Assembly (NCBI GenBank): GCA_035703895.1
Contig: DASSXJ010000325.1
Span: 1-37,619, forward strand
Direction of reading: 5' to 3'
Length of the DNA stretch: 37,619 bases
From: a bacterium
Lineage (GTDB): Bacteria > Sysuimicrobiota > Sysuimicrobiia > Sysuimicrobiales > Segetimicrobiaceae
The notes beneath the pieces were generated by a model that worked only from the letters and a program-made list of their open reading frames with translations, was not told the origin of the DNA and did not search any database. Below, piece by piece: positions 1-7,999 of this stretch. A program made the position numbers and the translations under genes. How positions within the stretch are numbered: the stretch's first letter is position 1; every line of letters begins with the position of its first letter.

Positions 1-501
1 GTCGTTGACGACCATTACGGGGAAGTCCTCGACCACTAGGCGGTGAATTGCCTCCGCGCCGAGGTCGGGGAACGCGACGACCTGGGCTTCGCGGACACGT
101 TCGCCGAGCAGCGCCGCGGTCCCCTCGACGGCGCCGAAGTAAACTGCCTGGAACCTCTTGATGGCCTCGCGGACCTCTTGGGAGCGCCGGCCCTTGCCGA
201 TCATGCCGCGGATCCCATAAGCGATCAGCGCGGGCGTATAGGCGTCCATCCGGGAGGCCGTCGTAGGCCCTGCCGACCCGATGGGCCGTCCGGGCCGGGC
301 GGGCGTGGGACCACAGTAATAGATGACCTGATCCCGGAGGTCCACCGGGAGCGCCTTCCCGTTCTCGAGCAGCCGAGCCAGCCGCTCGTGCGCTGCGTCG
401 CGCGCGGTATAGACCACCCCCGAGAGAAGCACTTCGTCGCCAGCACGGAGGCGTGCCGCATCGGTTGCCCCGAATGGCGTACGGAGAACGATGGGCGTCA
501 C
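1..501 (-). CDS. Class I fumarate hydratase-type beta subunit (C-terminal swivelling domain), partial
   Basis: Together with the alpha subunit this forms a two-subunit class I [4Fe-4S] hydro-lyase that interconverts fumarate and malate, or a close analogue such as tartrate or mesaconate. The minus strand reads TPFGATDAARLRAGDEVLLS near the start and the family motif GPTTASRMDAY around residue 70, followed by an IGKG stretch, all typical of the beta/C-terminal domain. The start chosen is GTG at 501-499, which overlaps the alpha stop as GTGA and implies translational coupling. The frame is open to base 1, so the C-terminus is missing; about 167 residues are visible. The exact substrate cannot be read from sequence. 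Confidence 0.88.
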   Translation of the reverse strand, partial: MTPIVLRTPFGATDAARLRAGDEVLLSGVVYTARDAAHERLARLLENGKALPVDLRDQVIYYCGPTPARPGRPIGSAGPTTASRMDAYTPALIAYGIRGMIGKGRRSQEVREAIKRFQAVYFGAVEGTAALLGERVREAQVVAFPDLGAEAIHRLVVEDFPVMVVND

Positions 502-1340
502 AACACCACGCGACCTGAACGATGGGAGTGACAGTCGAGATTTATCGCGACGGGCAGGCTGGCAATGTGCGTGGGATGGACCTCGACGTGGACGGCGAGC
601 GCGGTGACCCGCCCGCCGAATCCCGCCGGGCCGATCCCGAGGTCGTTGATTCGGCGAAGGAGGTCGGCCTCCAGTTCGGCGAGGCTCGGCTCGGGATGGG
701 GCTGTCCCACCGTTCTCAGGAGCGCGCGCTTGCTCAAGAGGGCGGCCCGCTCGAATGTCCCGCCAAGTCCAACGCCCACGATCAGCGGCGGGCTCGGATT
801 GGGGCCCGCCTCGGAAATGCACCGAGTCACGAACTCCGCGGCCCCCGCATATCCTTCCGAAGGTGTCAGCATCGCGAGCCGGCTCATGTTGTCGCAGCCG
901 GCCCCCTTGGCGAGCATGGCGAGTTCAAGCCGGTCTCCCGGGATAATCCGATAGTAGACGGTCGCCGGTGTGTTGTCCTGCGTGTTTACACGATCGAGCG
1001 GTCCCCGGACGATCGATGCGCGCAGATATCCGTCGCGGTACCCCTGCCGCACCCCCTCATTGATGGCGCCCTCCAAATCTCCATTGGTCACGTGCAGGTC
1101 CTGGCCCAGATCCGCAAAGATGACCGCCGTCCCGGTGTCCTGGCAGATCGGGAACCAGTCTTTGCGGGCGACGCGTGCGTTCTCGAGCAAACGGTCGAGG
1201 ACCGAGCGCCCAATCTCAGACTCCTCGATCGCCCGCGCGCGCTCGAGGGCGGCCAGCATGTCCGAACCCATCTGGTGGTTGATCCGGATGGAGAGATCGC
1301 GGACCGCCTCGGTGATCGTAGCTGCGTTGAGCGTTCGCAC
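498..1340 (-). CDS. Class I fumarate hydratase-type alpha subunit
   Basis: This is the catalytic, iron-sulfur-binding half of a two-subunit hydro-lyase, 280 residues, the usual length for separate alpha subunits. Visible motifs are WFPICQDTGTA (Cys66, first cluster ligand), GAGCDNMS near residue 140, GVGLGGTFERA near 190, and a C-terminal GPAGFGGRVTALAV followed by HPTHIASLP. Start: the frame opens further upstream, but residues before GTG 1340-1338 look like antisense CoA-transferase sequence; from this GTG the protein begins VRTLNAATITEAVRDL as family members do. No clear Shine-Dalgarno site precedes it. It lies 34 bases downstream of the CoA-transferase on the same strand and overlaps the beta gene by 4 bases. 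Tartrate dehydratase or mesaconase are alternatives. Confidence 0.9.
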   Translation of the reverse strand: MRTLNAATITEAVRDLSIRINHQMGSDMLAALERARAIEESEIGRSVLDRLLENARVARKDWFPICQDTGTAVIFADLGQDLHVTNGDLEGAINEGVRQGYRDGYLRASIVRGPLDRVNTQDNTPATVYYRIIPGDRLELAMLAKGAGCDNMSRLAMLTPSEGYAGAAEFVTRCISEAGPNPSPPLIVGVGLGGTFERAALLSKRALLRTVGQPHPEPSLAELEADLLRRINDLGIGPAGFGGRVTALAVHVEVHPTHIASLPVAINLDCHSHRSGRVVL

Positions 1341-1374
1341 CGGTCGACGGTCGCGCGGGCACCAGGGACGCCCG

Positions 1375-2589
1375 CTAGACGACTCCCTCCTCGGCAAGGC
1401 GTTGGAGCGCCGCATCGTCGAGCCCCAGCCACCGGCACAGGATCTCGTGGTTGTGCTCGCCGAGCCTCGGGCCGGCATGGGTCACTGCACCCGGGGTCTT
1501 GGAAAACTTCGGGACGACACCCACCATCCGGATCTCCCCCAGGTCTGGATCCTGCACCGCGATGACGTCCTGACGCGCGGCGTACTGGGGATCGTCTAGG
1601 ATGCGAGGCACATCGTAGACAGGACCGGCCACCGCACCGCTCTCCTCGAGCCGATCGAGGATCTCCTCCTGTCCCCGCGCCCCCATCCACGCGCTGATGA
1701 TCGCGTCCAGCGCTTCGCGGTGCTGGATCCTCGCGGTGTTGTCCTTGAATCGATCGTCTTCGAGCATGTCGGGACGGCCGATGGACGCGGCGAGCCGTTC
1801 GAAGACGCGCTGACTGGTGGCCGAGAGGGCGATCCATGTGCCGTCTCCCGATCGGTAGAGATTGCGGGGCGCGGCGTCGGAGAAGGAGTTGCCTGCGCGC
1901 TCCGCGAGAAGGCCGAGCGCGCTGTACTGGGTGACGTAGGGAACGAGAAGCCGGAACAGGGGCTCGTAGAGGCTGACGTCGATCACCTGGCCCCGCCCCG
2001 ATGCCGCGCGGTGGTGGACCGCCGCGACGACGCTGAGGGCACCTGTGAGGCCGGCGATCTCATCGGCGAGCGGCATCGGAGGCAGCAGCGGAGGGGAATC
2101 AGGGAATCCATTCAGCGTCACAAACCCGCTCATCGCCTCCGCGACGGTGCCGAACCCCGATCGGTGCCGGTACGGACCCGTCTGCCCGAATCCCGAGATC
2201 CTCAAGATCACCAGCGCGGCGTTTCGTGCGAGCAGCGCCGCGGGGGCAAGCCCCCACCGTTCGAGCGTGCCGGGGCGAAAGTTCTCAACGAGCACATCCG
2301 CGTGTTGGGCGAGGTCGAAGAGGAGTTGTTGTCCGCGAGGTTGGCTGAGGTTCAGGGTGACCGACTTCTTGTTTCGGGAGACGACCTTCCACCACACGGA
2401 CTGTCCTGAGACGAACGGCCCCCATGAGCGCAGCGGATCGCCGCCCTTTGGATGCTCCACCTTGATCACAAGCGCCCCCAAATCGGCGAGCATCGAGGTC
2501 GCGGTTCCCCCCGAGATGATCGTGGAGAGATCCACTACGGTGAGGCCGGTCAGGGGACCGGTGGCGGTCGGGTCGTTGGGTGTCGGCAT
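1375..2589 (-). CDS. CaiB/BaiF (family III) CoA-transferase
   Basis: This 404-residue protein is a family III CoA-transferase, which moves CoA between carboxylic acids through an aspartyl-CoA thioester. The N-terminus (LTGLTVVDLSTIISG, then MLADLGALVIKVEHP) and VENFRPGTLERWGL near residue 101 are diagnostic. Asp176 in PLADEIAG is the likely catalytic aspartate, and GRGQVIDVSLYE near 203 is also typical. Start is ATG at 2589-2587, with only a weak upstream GAG. It is followed by the fumarase alpha gene and preceded by the helicase, all on the minus strand. The pairing with a class I hydro-lyase suggests a C4/C5 dicarboxylate substrate (succinate, mesaconate, citramalate or malate), but this is inference from position only. 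Confidence 0.9.
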   Translation of the reverse strand: MPTPNDPTATGPLTGLTVVDLSTIISGGTATSMLADLGALVIKVEHPKGGDPLRSWGPFVSGQSVWWKVVSRNKKSVTLNLSQPRGQQLLFDLAQHADVLVENFRPGTLERWGLAPAALLARNAALVILRISGFGQTGPYRHRSGFGTVAEAMSGFVTLNGFPDSPPLLPPMPLADEIAGLTGALSVVAAVHHRAASGRGQVIDVSLYEPLFRLLVPYVTQYSALGLLAERAGNSFSDAAPRNLYRSGDGTWIALSATSQRVFERLAASIGRPDMLEDDRFKDNTARIQHREALDAIISAWMGARGQEEILDRLEESGAVAGPVYDVPRILDDPQYAARQDVIAVQDPDLGEIRMVGVVPKFSKTPGAVTHAGPRLGEHNHEILCRWLGLDDAALQRLAEEGVV

Positions 2590-2676
2590 GATCTTCGCTC
2601 GGATAACGGCTCCCGTGGCGGTCGGGCTGGCTACGCGCGAAGTTGTGATTCCCGCACGCGCGGTGGTGTCCCTCCC

Positions 2677-5148
2677 CTACAGCACCGGGGTCCTCAGCAT
2701 CGTCTCGCGCGCTGCGCGGGCGGCCTCGGGAAGTACACCGTTCGGGAGCCCCTCGATGTGCGCCAGGATCTCGGCAGCCTGCCAGATCAGTCGCTGTAGA
2801 TCTCCCTCGGGAATGCGATGCCGCCTCACCACATCTTCCCACGGTCGACCCGCGGCCCATGCCCCGACCACGGCCGCCCGCTGGAATGCCGGCGCCGGGC
2901 CGCCCCCTACCGGGTCAAACTCTCGCACGACCGGGTCCTCAGGCAATCCGGCGGCGCTGAATCGCTTGTTGATCCTGGCCACGATCCCCCTAAGCGCGAC
3001 AATCGCTCTCCGAGCCTGGTGGGCAGCCGCGGGGGGAAGCGCCGTCCCCAGCAGGGAGTCCTGAGGGGCCGCCTCGTTCCACCGGCTCCGGCCATCGATT
3101 CGCCAGCGGTGGCGACCGTGCCGGTCGTGCGATCCGCCCCGGCGGAGTGGAGGGCCCACTCGCTCCGTGCCGAGCGCCGCGGCCGCAGCGGCAAGCGCCG
3201 CGGGGTCTGTCGGGAGAATCCGGGATCGGATCGCTTCCGCCAGCACCAGCATCCGTGGGTGGCGGATCCGCGCGGCGATCCGGCCCAATGGCGTGAGGCG
3301 CCACTCGGTATCGAGGTAGCCGAACTCTCCGAGAACGGCGGCGCGGCTTCTGAAGATCCGGGTCTCCTGATCTTCCAACTCAGCCAGCGCCGTTGCGAGG
3401 ACACGCCGCCTGCGTTCGACGACGCGTAGGTCCTTGATCGTGGCCAGACAGCGCTCGACCATCGGGCAGCCTGTGCAGGGCATCTCCACCACGGCGCGCC
3501 CAAGTTCCGTGACGTCCGGGCTCGACCCCGCGGCATCCGCGCGCCCCGCCTTGGAGCCCTTGTGCCGCGCCAGTCGAAGATCGTGGAGGAGGCGGTCGAA
3601 CCGGTCCCGGGTCGCAAGGCGGTCCCCGCACGGCCGGGTCGTTAGCGGATCGAAAGGGAGGGACTCGAGGCGATTGCGCGCGGCCGCGATCTGGGAGCGA
3701 CGTTCATACGCGGCAAATGACCGCCGGACAATTGCTTCCGCCTCCAAAAGCGGCGCCCGCGCGAGTAAGTTCAGCACCTGGGCGTCCGACGGTGTAAACG
3801 CGGAGACCACAGGGTCCGGCGCCGCATCAGCGAGCGCCAGACCTTCGTCCGCCTCCGACGCGTTTTCCACCGCGATCACCGCGATCCCCAGCGTGTCTCG
3901 ACCCCGTCGTCCTGCCCGGCCGGTCATCTGATGGAACTCGGTCGGCGTGAGCGCCTCCGGACCCGCGGGCCCGTTGCGATACAGTGTCGAGAGCAACACC
4001 GTGCGCGCGGGGACGTCGAGCCCGGCGGCGAGCGTGGTCGTGGCGCAGACGAGGCGAACGAGTCCAGCCTCCAGCATCTCCTCGACACACATCCGCCAGG
4101 CCGTGAGGTGGCCGGCGTGATGTGGGGCGACACCAGCCCGCCGGAGTGGTGCGAGCAGCGGATGATGGGCCAGCTGCGGCACCTGTTCAATCCATTCTTG
4201 AAGACGCTCCGCGCGACGCGCTTCGTCGGGCGCGGGATGATGGCCGAGGAGCCTCGCCGCCTCATCACACTCGCGCCGGCTGGGGAAGAACAAGATCGCC
4301 GGGGTCAGCCGGCGATGCTCCAGCGCGTCGGCCGCCGTCCGAAGCCATTGAAGATTTCGGCTCCGCGTGCTCACCGCGTTGGGATCCGGCGGGAGCAGGC
4401 GTCCGGCTCCGTCCGCGAGGAGGTATTGGAGCGGGACCGGGCGCGTCTCGAGCGTGACGACGGCCGGCTTGCGGCCGCGCACCTCATCGAGCCAGGCCGC
4501 GAGGTCGGCCGCGTTGGGGATGGTCGCCGACAGCAATAACAGTCGGGTCTCCGAGGAGGCCAGCAGCAAGATTTCCTCCCAGGCAGTGCCCCGTTCCGGG
4601 TCGGCCAGATAGTGGGCTTCGTCGAGCACGATGACCGCGGCGGGATTGGACCTGAGCGCCGCCGCATCGTACAGCGCGTTGCGGAGAATCTCCGTCGTCG
4701 CCACGAGGACCGGAGCGCGCGCGTTGACCCGGCGCTCTCCCGTGAGCAGTCCCACGGCTTCCTCGCCGTACAACCGTTGGAAGCGCCGGAACTTCTGGTT
4801 GGAGAGCGCTTTGAGTGGCGCCGTGTACCACACCCGGCCCGCCCCAGCCCGAGGCTCCGCTGATCCGTCGCGGAGGAGGCGGGCGATCTCCTGTTCCGCG
4901 ATCCACGTCTTGCCGCTTCCTGTGGGGGCGGACACCAGCACGTCACCCTGCTCGAGCGCGTCGAGGGCGCTCACCTGGAACGGGGCCGGCGCGAACGGGA
5001 GAACCGGAGCCTCTCCGACGCCGCGAAGCAGCTCAGCGAGTCCGGGTCCCGCTTTCGACCGCTTCACAAATGTTTCGGGAGCCGGAGGATGCAGGTCCGG
5101 TCCCGTCGAACCACCCGGCCACGGCGCCGTCCCGTGGGGCGAGCGCAC
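2677..5148 (-). CDS. DEAD/DEAH-box superfamily 2 helicase, HelY/Ski2-like
   Basis: An ATP-dependent nucleic-acid helicase of 823 residues. Motifs in order: a Q-motif-like FQVSALDAL near 57-65, Walker A SAPTGSGKTW (Lys80), TAPLKALSNQKFRRF (109-123), DEAH at 176-179, SAT at 207-209, ATTTLAAGLDVPAR (369-382) and motif VI QMTGRAGRRGRD (407-418). A C-terminal segment has MPCTGCPMVERC, matching the short Cys motif of the HelY family, followed by an arginine-rich stretch. In the family these proteins unwind RNA or DNA; the exact substrate is unknown. The GTG start at 5148 gives about 27 low-complexity N-terminal residues; a GTG near 5068 (VKRSKAGPG) is a reasonable alternative. It is divergent from the small gene at 5172. 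Confidence 0.88.
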   Translation of the reverse strand: MRSPHGTAPWPGGSTGPDLHPPAPETFVKRSKAGPGLAELLRGVGEAPVLPFAPAPFQVSALDALEQGDVLVSAPTGSGKTWIAEQEIARLLRDGSAEPRAGAGRVWYTAPLKALSNQKFRRFQRLYGEEAVGLLTGERRVNARAPVLVATTEILRNALYDAAALRSNPAAVIVLDEAHYLADPERGTAWEEILLLASSETRLLLLSATIPNAADLAAWLDEVRGRKPAVVTLETRPVPLQYLLADGAGRLLPPDPNAVSTRSRNLQWLRTAADALEHRRLTPAILFFPSRRECDEAARLLGHHPAPDEARRAERLQEWIEQVPQLAHHPLLAPLRRAGVAPHHAGHLTAWRMCVEEMLEAGLVRLVCATTTLAAGLDVPARTVLLSTLYRNGPAGPEALTPTEFHQMTGRAGRRGRDTLGIAVIAVENASEADEGLALADAAPDPVVSAFTPSDAQVLNLLARAPLLEAEAIVRRSFAAYERRSQIAAARNRLESLPFDPLTTRPCGDRLATRDRFDRLLHDLRLARHKGSKAGRADAAGSSPDVTELGRAVVEMPCTGCPMVERCLATIKDLRVVERRRRVLATALAELEDQETRIFRSRAAVLGEFGYLDTEWRLTPLGRIAARIRHPRMLVLAEAIRSRILPTDPAALAAAAAALGTERVGPPLRRGGSHDRHGRHRWRIDGRSRWNEAAPQDSLLGTALPPAAAHQARRAIVALRGIVARINKRFSAAGLPEDPVVREFDPVGGGPAPAFQRAAVVGAWAAGRPWEDVVRRHRIPEGDLQRLIWQAAEILAHIEGLPNGVLPEAARAARETMLRTPVL

Positions 5149-5171
5149 GCCAATGAACCGGAGCGGATCCG

Positions 5172-5609
5172 TTGAAACAGAGCAAAGGGCTGACGGCGGA
5201 GGAGAAGCGTTTTCTTGCGGGCCTCATCCGTCAAGTCTGGCGGGCATGTCAGGGGTTTGTCACCTTGGTGATGGAGCGCGGACCCGGGGAGGCCGTGTAC
5301 GCGCTTGAGGAGCTCGTGGAGTGGTCCACGTCGCAGAACCAGCGGCTGCGATCCCGCACCAGCCGCTCTCAGGTCATCGGGCTGGGCGCCCGTCGCGTGG
5401 CGTCGGAACTGCTCGAGGACGTCGGCACCTTCTGCAACGGCATCGGGGACCTGCTGGGAAACGCCCAGCAATCGGAGCTCGATCCCGATGAGGTGGAAGA
5501 CGAAGCGTTGACGATGATCGACGGATTCCTGGCGTGGACGACGATGATGGCCCAGCAGTTGGGAATCTCCCGGAATCTCCGCCCGCAGACGCTCTGGAAC
5601 GAGCGCTAA
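5172..5609 (+). CDS. Conserved-looking small helical protein of unknown function
   Basis: I do not recognise this 145-residue protein. It starts at TTG 5172 with a GGAG site at 5160-5163, eight bases upstream, which supports the start. The sequence is predicted to be largely alpha-helical and acidic: an N-terminal KGLTAEEKRFLAGLIRQVWR helix, a central Ser/Thr/Arg stretch (TSQNQRLRSRTSRS), then an acidic LDPDEVEDEALTM segment and a hydrophobic IDGFLAWTTMMAQQLG helix. There is no signal peptide, no cysteine cluster (one Cys near 28, one near 107), and no obvious catalytic motif. It is divergent from the helicase with only 23 bases between starts and convergent with hemQ, whose stop lies 30 bases away. 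Confidence 0.7.
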   Translation: MKQSKGLTAEEKRFLAGLIRQVWRACQGFVTLVMERGPGEAVYALEELVEWSTSQNQRLRSRTSRSQVIGLGARRVASELLEDVGTFCNGIGDLLGNAQQSELDPDEVEDEALTMIDGFLAWTTMMAQQLGISRNLRPQTLWNER

Positions 5610-5638
5610 CGACTGCGCGGCCCGGCGCCGCATCTCCG

Positions 5639-6331
5639 TTATCCGAGCGACTTCAGAATCTCCCCGAGCGGGCGCTTCACGCACGTGAAGATCGGTGTAT
5701 CGCGCAGGGTATACGCGCTGGCTTCCGTTTCCCGCAGTTTCATCACCAACGTTTGGAACCGCTTGGGGTGGTCGGTCAAGAACGACACGACAAACTCCTG
5801 GTCGTCGAGGCCAAAGGAGTACGCGGTGTGCAGCTGCACGTCGGGGAACTCGTGCCCGACTCGAATGTGATCGGCCATCATGCGCCGCCGTTCGCTCAGC
5901 GGGAGGGCGTACCAGGCCCGAGTCTTCACAAACGGATAGACGAAGAGGTATGTGCCCTCGCCGGGATCCACTTTGAAGGTCGATTCGAGGGGCTCCGCCC
6001 GGGTATAGACAGACTTCCGTGTCAGCGCGAGGAGCGAGGTGCTGAGGTCGAGGTGCCGTCCCAGCCCGGTCCGGTTGACGGACGCGGACATCTCCTGGAT
6101 GGGCGGCAGTTCTGGGCAGACTTTCCAAATCAGGAAATCGGTATCCGCGCGCAGCCCCAGGGTCGAATACGTTTCCATCATGATCGCGTCCTTGAACCGG
6201 TCCACGGCGTCGAGGAACTCCGCGATGCCTTCCTCCTTCGCGCCCTCGGTCAGCAGACGCCACTCCGGCCGGCACTTGTAAAAAGCGTAGTGCACGAAGT
6301 CCTGTGATTCGCTTGCGTGTCCACCCTTCAT
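5639..6331 (-). CDS. hemQ: Chlorite dismutase-family heme protein, HemQ-like (coproheme decarboxylase)
   Basis: This 230-residue protein belongs to the chlorite dismutase/HemQ family. HemQ carries out the last step of the coproporphyrin-dependent heme pathway, decarboxylating two propionates of coproheme. Visible family landmarks are SASVNRTGLGRHLD near residue 82, FVYPFVKTRAWYALP (130-144; Tyr132 is a candidate catalytic tyrosine), ERRRMMADHIRVG with His155 as the likely proximal heme ligand, and YSFGLDDQEFVVSF (171-184) followed by SAYTLRDTPIFTC. The arginine typical of true chlorite dismutases is not evident, which favours HemQ over chlorite detoxification. A -10-like TAGAAT ends only six bases before the ATG, so the mRNA may be leaderless. 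No other heme genes are in the window. Confidence 0.85.
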   Translation of the reverse strand: MKGGHASESQDFVHYAFYKCRPEWRLLTEGAKEEGIAEFLDAVDRFKDAIMMETYSTLGLRADTDFLIWKVCPELPPIQEMSASVNRTGLGRHLDLSTSLLALTRKSVYTRAEPLESTFKVDPGEGTYLFVYPFVKTRAWYALPLSERRRMMADHIRVGHEFPDVQLHTAYSFGLDDQEFVVSFLTDHPKRFQTLVMKLRETEASAYTLRDTPIFTCVKRPLGEILKSLG

Positions 6332-6337
6332 GGTACC

Positions 6338-6343
6338 ATTCTA
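6338..6343 (-). promoter_or_regulatory. -10 element of hemQ, possibly giving a leaderless mRNA
   Basis: On the minus strand TAGAAT (5 of 6 to TATAAT) ends 6 bases before the hemQ ATG, and no Shine-Dalgarno site lies between. Transcription would then begin at or next to the A of the start codon. No convincing -35 hexamer is present at the normal distance. Confidence 0.4.
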
Positions 6344-6379
6344 ACAGAACGTGCCGGGGGACTACACCCGCGGTCACAG

Positions 6380-7048
6380 ATGGGGACAATGCCTGCTCAC
6401 GCGAGGACGGTTCCTGCGCGGCCCACGATCGGTGACGCCGCCGCGGGGACGGTGATCTGGGCGATTCTGCTGGCGACCGCGGTCTGGGTCGTCATCTTTG
6501 CGTGGCGGCCAGCCAACTTCTGGCTCCTCATGGGCGCGGGCGTCGGCGCGCTGGGCCTCCTGGCCCTCCGGATCCGCGGGCCGTTCCCTCTGGAGGAAGG
6601 CATGTATCGACGCGACCTCCCGATCGGCGTGGTGGCCGCCGCGGTGCTGTATGCGGTCTTCGCCCTTGGGCGGATCGCCGTGGGCCGTCTTGTCCCGGTC
6701 GCGTCTACCCAGATCGGCAGCGTGTACGTGCTGCGGTCGCAGGCGCCGTGGTGGCTCATTGCGGTCCTGCTGATCTGCGTCATCGCCCCCGGGGAGGAAC
6801 TCTTCTGGCGAGGCCTGGTCCAGTGGGGGTTGGTGCGGCGGTTGGGCCCGGGGCTCGGCTGGGCGTTGGCCACCGGGGTCTACGGCGGCGTGCATATCGT
6901 TGCGGCAAATCCAATGCTGATCGTCGCCGCGCTGGCCGCGGGAGGGTTCTGGGGACTGCTCTATCTTCGCATCGGGCGGCTCGCACCGCTCGTGGTGTCT
7001 CACATCGTCTGGGATCTGACCGTGTTTCTCGTCCTCCCGTTTCAATAA
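6380..7048 (+). CDS. CPBP (CAAX/Abi-type) intramembrane metalloprotease
   Basis: An integral membrane protein of 222 residues with about six to seven hydrophobic segments. Motifs of the CPBP family (type II CAAX prenyl endopeptidase/bacteriocin-processing enzymes, Abi) are present: EELFWRG (Glu139, Glu140, Arg144), GVYGGVHIVAANP with His172, and SHIVWDL near the C-terminus with a further His and Asp. These residues bind the catalytic zinc in the membrane. The start is uncertain: ATG 6380 is used here, and ATG 6389 three codons on has a closer G-rich stretch upstream. The upstream in-frame ATG at 6317 would overlap the hemQ start and encodes atypical sequence. Bacterial substrates of this family are mostly unknown. 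It ends three bases from the convergent dehydratase gene. Confidence 0.82.
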   Translation: MGTMPAHARTVPARPTIGDAAAGTVIWAILLATAVWVVIFAWRPANFWLLMGAGVGALGLLALRIRGPFPLEEGMYRRDLPIGVVAAAVLYAVFALGRIAVGRLVPVASTQIGSVYVLRSQAPWWLIAVLLICVIAPGEELFWRGLVQWGLVRRLGPGLGWALATGVYGGVHIVAANPMLIVAALAAGGFWGLLYLRIGRLAPLVVSHIVWDLTVFLVLPFQ

Positions 7049-7051
7049 CCT

Positions 7052-7999
7052 CTACAGGAGGGCCTTGAGTCGCTCGCGGTCGATGTTGCCGCCGCTGAGG
7101 AGCGCCACGACCTCTGAATCGGGCGCCGGGGTCACCCGACGCGCGAGCAGCGCGGCCGTGGCGGCGGCCCCGGCGGGTTCCGCCAGCAGCTTAGTCCGTT
7201 CCAAGAGGAGCCGCATCGCGTCCCGGATTTCGGCGTCCGAGACGAGCACGACATCATCCACGAACTGCTGCACCGCGGCCAGCGTCAGGTCGCCGGCGAT
7301 TGGCCCGGTCAGCCCGTCGGCGATGGTGTCCACAGAGTCGAGGCGGACCGGCGCCCCCTGTTCGAGGGCGCGGGACAGGGTCGGGGCGCCCTCGGGCTCG
7401 ACTCCGATCACCCGGATGTCGGGCCGGCTGAGCTTGAGCGCCGCGGCGATCCCGGAGATGAGCCCGCCCCCACCGATGGGCACGAGGACGGTATGCACGC
7501 CGGGAAGGTCCTCAAAGATCTCCAGCCCGATCGTGCCCTGACCCGCGATGATGAGCGGGTCGTCATAGGGATGAAGCAGGGTGAGGCCGCGCGTCTCTTC
7601 GAGTTCGCGGGTTTTCTCGAACGCCTCGTGGACGTCCCCGTCCACCAGCACCTCGGCCCCGTAGCCCCGGCAGGCAGCGATCTTGGCCGGGCTCGCATAC
7701 GAGGGCATGACCACGACGCAGTCGAGACCTTCGGCCGCGGCCCCGTAGGCGACCGCCTGCCCGTGGTTCCCCGCCGAGACGGTGATCAGCCCGCGCCGCT
7801 TCTCTTCATCGGACAGGGCCGCGAGCTTGTTGAGGACGCCGCGCACCTTGAAGGATCCCGTCTTCTGAAGGCACTCGGCCTTCAACCACAGGCGGGCGTC
7901 CAGCAACCTTCCGAGGGCGGTGCTGCGTACGAGTGGCGTGCGGTGCAGCCGGCCCGCGATCGCCGCGCGCGCGCGCCGGATGTCTTCGAGGGTGGTCAC
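7052..7999 (-). CDS. Threonine/serine dehydratase (PLP-dependent ammonia-lyase), no ACT domain
   Basis: This 315-residue fold-type II PLP enzyme converts L-threonine to 2-oxobutanoate and ammonia (or serine to pyruvate). The PLP lysine is Lys51 in KTGSFKVRG. The substrate loop is SAGNHGQAVAYGA near 75, and the phosphate-binding glycine loop is PIGGGGLISG near 173-182. AGQGTIGLEI and GVEPEGAPTL are also family motifs. The protein ends right after the catalytic domain with LSGGNIDRERL, so it lacks the regulatory ACT domain of biosynthetic IlvA and resembles catabolic TdcB or serine racemase-like enzymes. The start GTG 7999 overlaps the stop of the MBL hydrolase gene (GTGA), indicating coupled translation. 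Confidence 0.9.
   Translation of the reverse strand: MTTLEDIRRARAAIAGRLHRTPLVRSTALGRLLDARLWLKAECLQKTGSFKVRGVLNKLAALSDEEKRRGLITVSAGNHGQAVAYGAAAEGLDCVVVMPSYASPAKIAACRGYGAEVLVDGDVHEAFEKTRELEETRGLTLLHPYDDPLIIAGQGTIGLEIFEDLPGVHTVLVPIGGGGLISGIAAALKLSRPDIRVIGVEPEGAPTLSRALEQGAPVRLDSVDTIADGLTGPIAGDLTLAAVQQFVDDVVLVSDAEIRDAMRLLLERTKLLAEPAGAAATAALLARRVTPAPDSEVVALLSGGNIDRERLKALL

Noticed and set aside
5064-6389. 441-codon open frame on the minus strand spanning the small unknown gene and hemQ
   Set aside because: It overlaps the genuine hemQ frame on the same strand in another phase and reads as low-complexity sequence; the HemQ motifs decide the correct frame.
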